The notes under the pieces were generated by a model. That model ran no database searches. It was not told the origin of the DNA and saw only the letters and a program-made list of their open reading frames with translations. Below, in pieces: positions 52,021-60,996 of a stretch of 64,000 nt of DNA. Numbering within the stretch: the stretch's first letter is position 1; every line of letters begins with the position of its first letter. The stretch spans positions 124,001-188,000 of the forward strand of contig CP064981.1 in NCBI GenBank assembly GCA_016699555.1. Direction: 5' to 3'. A program made the position numbers and the translations under genes. The DNA is from Candidatus Iainarchaeum sp. (lineage in GTDB: Archaea; Iainarchaeota; Iainarchaeia; Iainarchaeales; VGJJ01).

Positions 52021-52042
52021 TCATTGCGCGCAAGCGCAATGA
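52021..52042. terminator. GCAA-loop hairpin between convergent genes
   Basis: TCATTGCGC, loop GCAA, GCGCAATGA is a perfect 9-bp stem in the gap between the PRC-barrel gene and the convergent NFACT gene. The GCGCAAGC core is the same as at 1964-1983 and 34700-34721. Confidence 0.5.
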
Positions 52043-52067
52043 ACCCCCTTCCAGGGAATTCTTTTTT

Positions 52068-52940
52068 TTATTCCGCTTCCCATTCCACGCTGGCTCTGTC
52101 AAAATCGATGGTTTTGATCCCTTTGATTTTCTTCTGCAATTCCTTGAGGGCATCTTTCTCGTTCACTTTTTGTTTTTTGGCGCGTTGTAATGCGTGGATG
52201 AGCGCTTCGACTTCGGCGAAGTGGGCATAGATCCATTCGCCTTTGCTTTGGAGTTCGGCAATTTCTTTTTCCCATTCCTGCATTTGCTTTTGCTGTCGTT
52301 CTAAATTGATTTCGAGCGCTTTCTTCTGCAGTTGCGTTTTCGTTTCGCGCACGACGGCTTCCTGCTCTTCATCTTGTTGGCCGAATGCGACCGCTTCGAT
52401 ACGCGAAAAGAGCGCGTCGATGGCTTCAACACTTATCGCTTCCGCTGCTTCTTTCTTTTCTGGGAGTTTGTTCTGGTTTTGGGGGAATTGGTAGGGTTGC
52501 CCTCCCTTGAGTGTGCGTCCTTTCCATTCGCGCGCGGCCAGTACGGCAAGAATTTTCCTGTTTTCATTGTTTTCCGTCACGATGATATTGCCTTCCCCGA
52601 ATAGCTCGAGGATGAGTCGGATGGCGGTGCATGTGATGACGAGAATGCGATCGCTGCCGTGCTGCGCGACGGAATTTATTTTTTGGTTTTCGAATAGCGC
52701 TTTTGTTTTGTTGACGATGGGGGGCTGGTCAGGCAATACGTCCCACTTGCGCTGGGAGACCCATGCCAAGTTGGGGAGTTTGACCAGCAATGAGACCTTT
52801 TCCTGCTTGGTGTTGATCTTGAATTGGAATGTGTTTTCTCCGACGGCGCGGAATTGGTTGAAGTAGCTTCCGCGCCATTCTTCGTTCCATTTTTTCGCGA
52901 TTGCGTGGAGTTGCTGGCTGCTCAATTGGAATGAGGGCAT
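52068..52940 (-). CDS. Short NFACT/RqcH-like protein without NFACT-R domain
   Basis: The 290-residue protein matches the N-terminal half of RqcH/NEMF, which binds stalled 50S subunits. NFACT-N: GSYFNQFRAVGENTFQFKI, then HGSDRILVI with Asp97-Arg98 at the positions known to be essential for tRNA binding and tailing in RqcH, and GNIIVTENNENRKILAVLAAREWKGRTLK. A coiled coil follows (KGEWIYAHFAEVEALIHAL). The H2TH part is reduced and the C-terminal NFACT-R domain is absent. ATG 52940 is preferred over GTG 52958 by promoter spacing. Confidence 0.85.
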   Translation of the reverse strand: MPSFQLSSQQLHAIAKKWNEEWRGSYFNQFRAVGENTFQFKINTKQEKVSLLVKLPNLAWVSQRKWDVLPDQPPIVNKTKALFENQKINSVAQHGSDRILVITCTAIRLILELFGEGNIIVTENNENRKILAVLAAREWKGRTLKGGQPYQFPQNQNKLPEKKEAAEAISVEAIDALFSRIEAVAFGQQDEEQEAVVRETKTQLQKKALEINLERQQKQMQEWEKEIAELQSKGEWIYAHFAEVEALIHALQRAKKQKVNEKDALKELQKKIKGIKTIDFDRASVEWEAE

Positions 52941-52990
52941 ATGATTCCTATGCGCCACCCGCTTTATTGGCTTTTGCCTTTGCGTGAGGG

Positions 52991-53572
52991 CTAAACGAAC
53001 TGCTCATAGATTTGGGCGTTGAAGCGATAGACGGCGCGCGTGATCTTCTTTCCGTTGAATTGGTATTTCTTGAAGACGTAGCCTTTTTCCCCGTAGTATT
53101 TGAAGAAGCCGTGCTGCAGGCAGGGGTCGAGCAGCAGGGTGACGTTGTTGATGGTGCTCAACACGACGGCGTGCGTGCTTCCGTCTTCGAGCTCCATGAC
53201 ATACACGAATGCGTTATTGTCCCCGAGCGCGGACATGCAGGTGCACAGCAGCACGGAAAGGTCTTCGTCGTCGGATATCTTGTTGATGAGGATCTCTTTG
53301 GGGGAGAGCCAGAAGTTGAGATTGAGGTCGTTGGGGACGTATTGGATTTCTTTGGTGAGGAATTCGTATATCTTCTGGACGGTCTCGAGGTAATCCTTCT
53401 CATACGCATAGGGCTCGGGTTTGTAGAGCGTGATGAGGTTCTGGATATTGAGGTCTTCCGTGTCGACGAGGGCCTTGATCTGTCCCACGGTGCGTTGTTC
53501 TTGTTGGTTGATCAATTCGCCATACTTGTCGAGCAGGACACGGTATAGCTTGAGTTTGCCTTCGGCCGCCAT
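52991..53572 (-). CDS. Transglutaminase-like cysteine protease-fold protein
   Basis: The 193-residue intracellular protein has the triad order of the transglutaminase superfamily: Cys110 or Cys112 in DLSVLLCTCMSALG, His134 in GSTHAVVL and Asp149 in TLLLDPCL. It is likely a peptidase or amide hydrolase. TATA GCATTAAATAGG (about 53597) is 27 bases upstream. Probably a separate unit from the NFACT gene. Confidence 0.75.
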   Translation of the reverse strand: MAAEGKLKLYRVLLDKYGELINQQEQRTVGQIKALVDTEDLNIQNLITLYKPEPYAYEKDYLETVQKIYEFLTKEIQYVPNDLNLNFWLSPKEILINKISDDEDLSVLLCTCMSALGDNNAFVYVMELEDGSTHAVVLSTINNVTLLLDPCLQHGFFKYYGEKGYVFKKYQFNGKKITRAVYRFNAQIYEQFV

Positions 53573-53689
53573 CTAATGAATATACATAAGCTTTGTCCTA
53601 TTTAATGCGGCTGGATAACGGCCTCGCTTTGGCTAATCGAACCTGTTTGCGTGGTTGCTTTTTATTGGCCATTTCGTTGCATGGGATTG

Positions 53690-54097
53690 ATGCATGCGCG
53701 TGGACAAGTGGCATTCGAGTACATCGTCTTTACGGCTTTCCTCATGGGGGTGGCCGTCATCCTCTTCGCGTACTCGTTCATTTCTTACTCGACTACTATT
53801 CAAGTCACCCAAAGCCAGTCCGTCGTGGATCAGGTCTCGAATGCCGTGGATTTCGTTTATGCCAAGGGACCGGGCAACACGGTGCTGATCGACATCAAGC
53901 TGCCTTCTTCGGTGACGAATTTCCGCGTGGATCAAAATTACGTGCTGATGACGTTCCTTCCGCCGGTGGGGGGGAGCACTTCCGTATTCGCTTTCACGCG
54001 TGCGCATCTTACGCCTCAACAGTTGTATTTTGAAGAGGGCATCTACACGCTGCAGGTGAGCATGACGGATACGAATGCGACCGTGACCAACACATGA
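53690..54097 (+). CDS. Pilin-like protein with class III signal peptide
   Basis: The 135-residue product starts MHARGQVAFEYIVFTAFLMG: the short basic lead, G-Q cleavage site and Glu-Tyr in the hydrophobic helix are those of archaeal type IV pilins and archaellins. The rest is beta-rich and extracellular. ATG 53690 is about 27 bases after TATA GCTTTTTATTGG. It is the first gene of the surface operon and overlaps the second by ATGA. Confidence 0.75.
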   Translation: MHARGQVAFEYIVFTAFLMGVAVILFAYSFISYSTTIQVTQSQSVVDQVSNAVDFVYAKGPGNTVLIDIKLPSSVTNFRVDQNYVLMTFLPPVGGSTSVFAFTRAHLTPQQLYFEEGIYTLQVSMTDTNATVTNT

Positions 54098-55680
54098 ACT
54101 CGACGCGTGCCCAAGTGGCGACCGAAATCCTATTGAGCATCCTGATTTTGTTATTGGTGTTTGTCGTCGTACTCCTGCTCATCCACACGCGCAGCGTCTC
54201 GAATCTGGCGCTCCAACAGAATCTGCAGGAGGAGGGGATCTGCACCAAGCTGGCGTCGATCATCACCTACATGAGCTCCAATCCGCCCTACACGGAAACG
54301 AGGCTCGAACTGGAATTCGATACGAATATCGTTGCCGGCACCATCTTCGTGGGAGACCGCATTTGTCCGTTCTTGGGGAACGTCTCCAATGTGATCCTAT
54401 ATCGCGGCATCGTGAAGGCCTTCGATGTGAATGGGTTGATCATTTTCACGAACGATTTGAATTATTCTCCTTTCAATCCGCCCGTGCAAGTGCCGAATTC
54501 CAATGCGAATGTTACTGCGGGGATCGTCTTGCTGACGGACGACCAAAACCAAGTGTGGTCGACCGAGGTGCAGGCGGACGATGTGGCGTACGCCGTTTCG
54601 TTGGACGATCAGCTGGTGGACCCGGATTGGGTGGAGTTCCGTTTCTCCAACTTGGGGTTAACGCCCGCGGACACCATCACGAATGTGAGCATTTACATCA
54701 AGCACCTGCAAGGGAATCTCATCGGCCTCACCGAGGACTTGCGCCGCATCCAGTGTTGGAATGGCACGACGTGGTTGGATATTGAAGCGTATACGCCGAG
54801 CTACTCCGAAACCCTGTATCAGAGTCCCAATCTCAGCAGCTGCATTTCGGACTACAATCTGGCCAACAACGCGCGGTTGCGCATGACCTATGAACCGAGC
54901 GGTTCGGGTTCGGGCATCTCGATCGATTATGGAAGGCTGGATGTGAATTTTTTGGAGATCGGTCAGACATTGGATTTGTGGGAGTTGGCTGTTGATTTGC
55001 CGCAGCCCGTGGACTTCCGCACGGATGTGAATTCCACTGCGAATACGTTCGGCCCTGGCGCCGGGAATGATGGGTGGGACTGGAACATCAACCAATTCGG
55101 TGGAATCGCTCCGCAAGGCATACAATTCAATGTCGATCCGAATGGGGATGGGAGTATTGTTGATTCGAATGTGCCGGTGAACCAGCAACTCCAGATCCGC
55201 ATGGGCGGCGGCGCGCCGAATGCGGGGGCATTTCCGGATGATAATGCGTTTACGGGTCCAGCGGTCTCCGGGGCGTATGGGATCCAAGTGGATGTCAATT
55301 CGTCCATGTGGTCGCGCATCCAGGGAGGGGGACAACTGCTCTTGAGCTTTGCATATTTGGTGGACGCGGATGCGGGCTGGGGCAATGCGGCGGATGCGGG
55401 GGAAGAGGCTTGGGTCAAGGCACGCTTCGGCAGCAGCGGGAACATGAATTATTTGGGGAGCGACCTCGACACCAGCGATGACGATGGGGATGCGTCCCCT
55501 GAAATATGGTTTGCGGATACGCCGCGCGACACGACTGCATTCTTCACGCAGGACATTTCGTCTTTCGTCACGGGAACCGGGACATATTATTTGGAGCTCG
55601 GCGGTGCGCTATCGGATTGGGATTTGGGGAACGAGGGCGTTGGGATTTATATCGACAACATCAATCTGGTGGTAACCTAA
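54094..55680 (+). CDS. Large pilin-like surface protein
   Basis: The 528-residue product starts MNSTRAQVATEILLSILIL, a class III-type pilin helix, followed by a long beta-rich ectodomain with Asp/Asn-rich turns (SNANVTAGIVLLTDDQNQVWSTEVQ; GNDGWDWNINQFGG; a C-terminal jelly-roll-like part ending DWDLGNEGVGIYIDNINL). No enzymatic motif. It is probably a minor-pilin-like component of the structure built by this operon. Confidence 0.65.
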   Translation: MNSTRAQVATEILLSILILLLVFVVVLLLIHTRSVSNLALQQNLQEEGICTKLASIITYMSSNPPYTETRLELEFDTNIVAGTIFVGDRICPFLGNVSNVILYRGIVKAFDVNGLIIFTNDLNYSPFNPPVQVPNSNANVTAGIVLLTDDQNQVWSTEVQADDVAYAVSLDDQLVDPDWVEFRFSNLGLTPADTITNVSIYIKHLQGNLIGLTEDLRRIQCWNGTTWLDIEAYTPSYSETLYQSPNLSSCISDYNLANNARLRMTYEPSGSGSGISIDYGRLDVNFLEIGQTLDLWELAVDLPQPVDFRTDVNSTANTFGPGAGNDGWDWNINQFGGIAPQGIQFNVDPNGDGSIVDSNVPVNQQLQIRMGGGAPNAGAFPDDNAFTGPAVSGAYGIQVDVNSSMWSRIQGGGQLLLSFAYLVDADAGWGNAADAGEEAWVKARFGSSGNMNYLGSDLDTSDDDGDASPEIWFADTPRDTTAFFTQDISSFVTGTGTYYLELGGALSDWDLGNEGVGIYIDNINLVVT

Positions 55681-56849
55681 TGCCTTTATCCGACTCTTCT
55701 AGTGCACCCATGCGCTTCCAAATGCAGTGGCTTTTGGGGCCCGCGGCGTTGATCGTGTTAGCGATCGTTCTCGTGGTTGCTTTTCCTTCCGCGCCAGCGC
55801 CTTCTGCAGTGGCCCCTGACGTGGCTTCGCCAGAGCCCGTGAGCGAAGTTACGACGATCCCTCCCGATCAGGCGCGCACGATCGCGTTGACGCAGTGTGC
55901 CGCTACCTATGACTGCACGCAAGCGGATTGTCTCGAGAAAGTGCTCACGCACATCGATTCGGCCACGCAGCGGATCCAGGCCGTACTCCGAACGCCTGCC
56001 CCCAAAATATTCCGCGATCACTTGCGCGCGGCGATCAAGCGCGGGGTAAAGGTGGAGTTGATCCTCGATTCGTCGTTGAATCCCAAATTCTTCCTGGAAG
56101 GGGCGGTCGTACGCGTAAAGTCGGTGAATAATTTTGTTGCGACGAATTTTGTGCAGGTAGACGATACCTCCGTGCTCGTGGGCACGGATCCTGCCGTCTA
56201 TGCGCAGGGCGCGGACACGATTCGCGTGATCTGTCGCGAGAACGAGCGCGATCTCTTCCAGGCGTTGTTCTCTCGTCTCTGGCAGAACGAGTCGAGCGCT
56301 TTTTCGTCGCAAACCACGGAGGAAGAGGTTCTCTCCGATAGCGAGCTTTCGATCTCATCCGGAGGCAGCGGGGATGCGTGCGTGATTTCGCAGTGTCCTG
56401 CCGACAGCTACACGTGCTCTTCCACCACCAAGATATGGCAGAATTATTTTTGCACGGAGGATGGATGCGCGTATGAGATTCTTCCGCTCTATTTCAGCGC
56501 GGATTGCGGATACGTGAATCCGGGTTTCGATGCGCAGGGGATGCCGCTCATCGTGATCACGGAGACGGAGACGGACGAGCGTAATGTCCAGAACGAGTTC
56601 TTGGAATTCACTGCGTTGCAGTCGCTCGAGCTATCGGGCTTTTCGCTTTTGCGCAATGGGGTTCCGCTCATCACGTTCCCCGACCCTTTCATCTTGGACG
56701 GGGCCGCGCGCGTGCATACGGGGAGCGGCACTAACACGACGACCGCTATTCACTTGGCTTCTCCCACGACGCTGTGGTCGGGGGAAACGGTTATGGCCAC
56801 TCTCATCAACCCGCTCGGAAACGTGGTGGCGGAAAGGGAATTCGGGTGA
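55680..56849 (+). CDS. Membrane-anchored protein: degenerate phospholipase D domain plus lamin-tail domain
   Basis: The 389-residue product has an N-terminal membrane helix (about 17-37), a PLD-like domain (QRIQAVLRTP...RGVKVELILDSSLNPKFFLEGAVVRVKSVNNFVATNFVQVDDTSVLVGT) whose HxK is replaced by TNF so it cannot be an active lipase, a Cys-rich linker (seven Cys, 240-300) and a C-terminal lamin-tail domain (NEFLEFTALQSLELSGFSLL...SGETVMATLINPLGNVV). The start overlaps the previous stop (TAATG). It is a binding protein, not an enzyme. Confidence 0.7.
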   Translation: MPLSDSSSAPMRFQMQWLLGPAALIVLAIVLVVAFPSAPAPSAVAPDVASPEPVSEVTTIPPDQARTIALTQCAATYDCTQADCLEKVLTHIDSATQRIQAVLRTPAPKIFRDHLRAAIKRGVKVELILDSSLNPKFFLEGAVVRVKSVNNFVATNFVQVDDTSVLVGTDPAVYAQGADTIRVICRENERDLFQALFSRLWQNESSAFSSQTTEEEVLSDSELSISSGGSGDACVISQCPADSYTCSSTTKIWQNYFCTEDGCAYEILPLYFSADCGYVNPGFDAQGMPLIVITETETDERNVQNEFLEFTALQSLELSGFSLLRNGVPLITFPDPFILDGAARVHTGSGTNTTTAIHLASPTTLWSGETVMATLINPLGNVVAEREFG

Positions 56850-56854
56850 GGCAC

Positions 56855-57373
56855 ATGGCGCCCACTCCCTCTTCGGTCCGCGAATCCAAGCGTGGTCAAG
56901 CGGCGATCCCGGATGTGATGTTTGCAGTGACGCTGTTCATGATCATCCTGGCCGGAATCTTTTATTTTCAGGGATCGATCGAGCGTGCGACGGAGCTGCA
57001 GTTCGAGCGGAAGACATTGGATACGACGACCGCGAATGTGGCGGAGTATCTCGTGAAGAATCCCGGCACGCCATCGGACTGGGAATTGCTGTCGGACTAT
57101 AACGCGGTACAGTTCTTCGGGCTAGCACTACGCGATCGCGTGTTGGATCCGGATAAGCTCGTCGCCTTTGTGAATCTCGGAAACACGAACTATGATTTCC
57201 TGCGCGAAAAGCTGCGGCTCAGCCATTTTAACTACTACATCGAATTCACTGGGGGAGCGAATGTCGCGACGGGATTGGCCCCCATCGGGTCGGTGCAATC
57301 CAGCGTGGTACGGCGCTTCGTGACCGTGAATGGGATCGAGACCACAGTGACGGTGACCATCTATGCCACATGA
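56855..57373 (+). CDS. Pilin-like protein with class III signal peptide
   Basis: The 172-residue product has KRGQAAIPDVMFAVTLFMIILAG at about residues 12-34, again the G-Q pilin processing context, and an external domain (NVAEYLVKNPGTPSDWELLSDY; FVNLGNTNYDFLREKLRLSHFNYYIEF). Overlaps the giant gene by 11 bases. Probably a minor pilin. Confidence 0.7.
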   Translation: MAPTPSSVRESKRGQAAIPDVMFAVTLFMIILAGIFYFQGSIERATELQFERKTLDTTTANVAEYLVKNPGTPSDWELLSDYNAVQFFGLALRDRVLDPDKLVAFVNLGNTNYDFLREKLRLSHFNYYIEFTGGANVATGLAPIGSVQSSVVRRFVTVNGIETTVTVTIYAT

Positions 57374-60300
57374 TTACTATTCCATTCCCTCGCAGAGGGG
57401 TTTTGCTTTCAGCGCAGACGTGGTGCTGGCCCTCATCCTGGTTTCAGCGGTAGCGCTGCTCGTCTCGTTGCCCAACCAACCCACTTCTTTCTTGGAGGAA
57501 CGACGCGTGGCGGATCAGTATGTGGACGATATCTTTTTGGCCATGGACCATTCGGGTTTTGTCTCGAATGAGATCGATACCAATGGCTTTTCTTCGGCGA
57601 CGCTGCAGAACATCTACTCCTACATCCGCACGCTCTTGCCGCCGCAGTACGATCTTTATGTGGAGCTGACGAGTTATCCCGTTGATGTCAACTCCTGCCA
57701 GTCGGCGCAAGATTTTTCTTCTTGCTTTCCCGATGCCAATCGCACGGCTCTCCAGCATGGAACGGCGCTTCCCAATTCGGCTCCATTCGTGCATGGGCGA
57801 AGGGTCTTCTTCAAGCAACAGCCTGCATCCCAATGCACGGGCGGATTGGCGCCGCACGCGGGAGGGATCTATGCGCCTTATTCTCCGCCGCTTGCCTTGG
57901 CAGAGGATGCGAACATCAATTTCGATGTGAATATTTTTCCGGCAGGTCCATTGACGTGCGACCAGAACATTACGGTTTCATTGACGGTAACCACCTCTTC
58001 GGGGACGCGCCGCCCGGTGGACATGATGTTGGTGTTCGACCGTTCAGGGAGCATGAGCTGGGGCGGTCAAGTGAGCACGACAGCAGCTATCGGCATCGAG
58101 GTGGACCAGAACTATGCATTTGTGGCGGATTCCACTGCGGGGTTGCGCGATTTGAATGTGAGCAGTCCGGGGCTGCCATTGATCATGGGCACCTACAACT
58201 CTCCGGGGACCGCGAACGACGTGGACGTGAATGGAAATTATGCCTATCTCGCAGATGGGAGTTCGGGATTGCGCATCGTGAATGTGACCAACAAAGCCTC
58301 TCCTTCTTCCACGAGTCAACTGGATGTAGGGGGAACGGCATATGGTGTGGCAAGCAGGGATGGCGTGACATATGTTTCGACGTACGATAACTCCAGCATC
58401 GACGTGGAAACGACGACGAACAATAGTCCGAATCAGAACCTCTATATCGGGAGGAGCTCTTCCCAAGCGAGTGCAGCGCAATCATTCGCGCCCGGAGTGG
58501 ATTTCATTTCGGGCTTTAGCGTGCGCCTGCGCAAGGTGGGGAGTCCGCCCGACATCACGGCGCATTTGCGCACGAGCATTTCGGGGAGCGATTTGAATAG
58601 TGTCACGATTGCCGCTTCCTCGGTAGGAACCTCTTCGAGCGGCGCCTATGTGGACGTGAATTTCGCGGGGATGGTCCCACTCACGAGCGGAAGCACGTAC
58701 TTCATCGTCCTCACGACCGCGTCCAACAGTTCATCGAACTACTACGAATGGAAAGCCCGCGGGAGCAGCCCATACTCTGGGGGACAGGCCTATCAGAATA
58801 CGACTTCGCAGTCGTGGGACGCGTATTTGCGCACGTATTTCGTTCCGGGCCTCGTCGTTGTCGATACGAGCAACAAGGCTTCTCCGCGCGTGATCGGCGC
58901 TTCGGCGTTGGAGGATGCCTATCACATCGCGCTGAGCGGGGATTATGCCTATGCCGCGAATGGGACGAATGGATTCCGCATTTTCGATATCTCCGCTGCT
59001 CAGCCTAGCGTGGTAGGGAATTGCTCTACTGCTGCGGGGTGCAACATTTCGAGCGGCACGACGTATGATGTGTGGCCGAGCGGCAACTATGCGTATGTCG
59101 CGAATGGATCTCAAGGGTTGCGCGTCGTGAACATCTCCAATCCCGCATCGCCGAGTCTCGTTGCCACCTACAATACGCCCGGCACAGCCTACACGGTGCG
59201 CTTGAAGGATACGAATGCCATCGTTGCGGATGATAGCTCGTTGCAGGTAATAGACGTGACAACGCCTGCTTCTCCGGCATTGGCGACGAGCTATGCAACC
59301 CCTTACAGTTATCGCGATCTTGAAGTCCAAGGGGAATGGGCTTACATCGCCGTCGATTCTGGAATTCCGGGGGTCATCACGATCGACCTGCGCGTGGGTC
59401 CCAAGCTCAATCAAGCGAAGACTTCTGCGACCACGTTCGTGGACTTCAATGGATGGAATAGCTCCAGCGACCAGATGGGGCTCGTGAGCTTCTCGAGCAG
59501 CGCCACGCTGGATCAGGCGCTCACGAAGACGTATTCGCTCGTTGACACCGCAGTGAACAATCTGGTCTCGAATGGGGGCACGGCCGCAGGGGATGGCATC
59601 AATACTGCAACGACCCACTTTGGCACGGCACAGACGGATGTGAGCAATACGGGGAGCCAGAACCAGGTGTTGTACATCGGACAAAATTCCACGAACGAAT
59701 CGGCGGTGCAGGCCTATCAGCCCGTGCTCCCCTATCTTTCGCGTGCGGACTTGTACATCCGTCGCGTGGGAAATCCTTCCTCTCCTTTGGTCGTTGAATT
59801 GCGTTCGAGCATTTCGGGGAGCGCGATCGTGAGCGCGACGATTCCCGCTTCTTCGGTCGGAACGTCGTATGCGCTAGTCCAGGCGAACTTCAACACGACT
59901 TCCGTCACTCCGGGCACGACGTATTATTTGGTTGCGACCACTGCCACGAATAATGCCTCGAACTACTACCAGTGGGGCGCGAGCTCGAGCAATCCTTATT
60001 CGGGGGGACAAGCCTATCAGAATACGACTTTGCAGTCGACATGGGATGCGCGCTTCGCCACGTATGGGGGCTATACCAATCCCTCTGCGCTGAAGTTCCA
60101 AATCCTGCTGGGGGATGGCCAGACGAACTCGGGGGCCAATTCTTCGACGGCCGCCATCACGGCAAGCAACAGTGGTATCATCATCTATACCATTGGTTTC
60201 GGAGAGGATGCGGATGCGAGTGAGTTGTCGAACATCGCGAGCCTGACGGGGGGCCAATACTATTATGCGGCGGACCAGAACGCGCTGAGCGCGGTCTATC

Positions 60301-60992
60301 AGCTGATCGCGCAAACCATTCAAGTGATTGCGCAGGATGCCAACATCTACACCACTTTCGGAAACGGGACTGTTATCGTGGATGATGGGAATGGCACGGC
60401 AATAGGCAATGGCCTCATCTTTGATATCAATACGCTGGCGCCCCAGCCATGGGTCTCCAGTTACACGTTCAACATCCCTTGCACGACTACGCTGGCGTGC
60501 AGCTCGTCGCTTCTTTCCGTCCCCGGCAGTACGACGCAGTTCCAGTACCTGGATTCGAATGGCGTGCCGCAGGTCAAGGACTGGAATGAATTCATCACGA
60601 CGCCATTCAATTACCGCGATTTGAACGTGGATATCCAGGCGGGAAATCTCATCAGCACCAACAATGTCGATCTCACGGTGCGCGTCATCAGCAATGGGAC
60701 GCTGGACACGAATGGGACGAGCGTGAATTTCTATCGGGGAAATCCTTCTCCTTCGACGCTAGTGGGTTCGCAGTCCATCCCCTTCCTGTGCGGCTCGCAA
60801 TCTCCAGGGTGCTTGGCTTCGAGCTATTCGTTCACGCAAAACATCCCCGCGGAAGGGGATTTGTTCGCAGTGGTGAATCCTAGCGGTACGATTCCGGAAT
60901 GCAGCTACAACAACCAGGACTTCATCTACTGCTACACCCGCCCCCAGACGCAGTTCTTCACACTGGACTACTGGGCATGGATCCGAGGGTGA
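57363..60992 (+). CDS. Giant vWA/beta-propeller surface protein with nested insertions
   Basis: The 1209-residue product has a pilin-like start (SQRGFAFSADVVLALILV). The vWA metal site is split: Asp226/Ser228/Ser230 in VFDRSGSM, Thr740 in SNGGTAAGD and Asp918 in LLGDGQTN. The first gap (240-680) is filled by LVIVD-type propeller repeats (YAYLADGSSGLRIVNVTNKASP and several more) interrupted by an anchor-like domain at 355-495. The second gap (765-900) holds a second copy of that domain. Both copies share NPYSGGQAYQNTT-like sequence. Two further beta domains and a C-terminal Cys/aromatic end follow. Likely a tip adhesin. Confidence 0.75.
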   Translation: MPHDYYSIPSQRGFAFSADVVLALILVSAVALLVSLPNQPTSFLEERRVADQYVDDIFLAMDHSGFVSNEIDTNGFSSATLQNIYSYIRTLLPPQYDLYVELTSYPVDVNSCQSAQDFSSCFPDANRTALQHGTALPNSAPFVHGRRVFFKQQPASQCTGGLAPHAGGIYAPYSPPLALAEDANINFDVNIFPAGPLTCDQNITVSLTVTTSSGTRRPVDMMLVFDRSGSMSWGGQVSTTAAIGIEVDQNYAFVADSTAGLRDLNVSSPGLPLIMGTYNSPGTANDVDVNGNYAYLADGSSGLRIVNVTNKASPSSTSQLDVGGTAYGVASRDGVTYVSTYDNSSIDVETTTNNSPNQNLYIGRSSSQASAAQSFAPGVDFISGFSVRLRKVGSPPDITAHLRTSISGSDLNSVTIAASSVGTSSSGAYVDVNFAGMVPLTSGSTYFIVLTTASNSSSNYYEWKARGSSPYSGGQAYQNTTSQSWDAYLRTYFVPGLVVVDTSNKASPRVIGASALEDAYHIALSGDYAYAANGTNGFRIFDISAAQPSVVGNCSTAAGCNISSGTTYDVWPSGNYAYVANGSQGLRVVNISNPASPSLVATYNTPGTAYTVRLKDTNAIVADDSSLQVIDVTTPASPALATSYATPYSYRDLEVQGEWAYIAVDSGIPGVITIDLRVGPKLNQAKTSATTFVDFNGWNSSSDQMGLVSFSSSATLDQALTKTYSLVDTAVNNLVSNGGTAAGDGINTATTHFGTAQTDVSNTGSQNQVLYIGQNSTNESAVQAYQPVLPYLSRADLYIRRVGNPSSPLVVELRSSISGSAIVSATIPASSVGTSYALVQANFNTTSVTPGTTYYLVATTATNNASNYYQWGASSSNPYSGGQAYQNTTLQSTWDARFATYGGYTNPSALKFQILLGDGQTNSGANSSTAAITASNSGIIIYTIGFGEDADASELSNIASLTGGQYYYAADQNALSAVYQLIAQTIQVIAQDANIYTTFGNGTVIVDDGNGTAIGNGLIFDINTLAPQPWVSSYTFNIPCTTTLACSSSLLSVPGSTTQFQYLDSNGVPQVKDWNEFITTPFNYRDLNVDIQAGNLISTNNVDLTVRVISNGTLDTNGTSVNFYRGNPSPSTLVGSQSIPFLCGSQSPGCLASSYSFTQNIPAEGDLFAVVNPSGTIPECSYNNQDFIYCYTRPQTQFFTLDYWAWIRG

Positions 60993-60996
60993 TGGG

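Noticed and set aside
54658..55335. 225-codon minus-strand frame in the pilin operon
   Set aside because: A shadow of the pilin-like gene, rich in Arg/Ile/His as expected from antisense of Asp/Asn-rich coding sequence.
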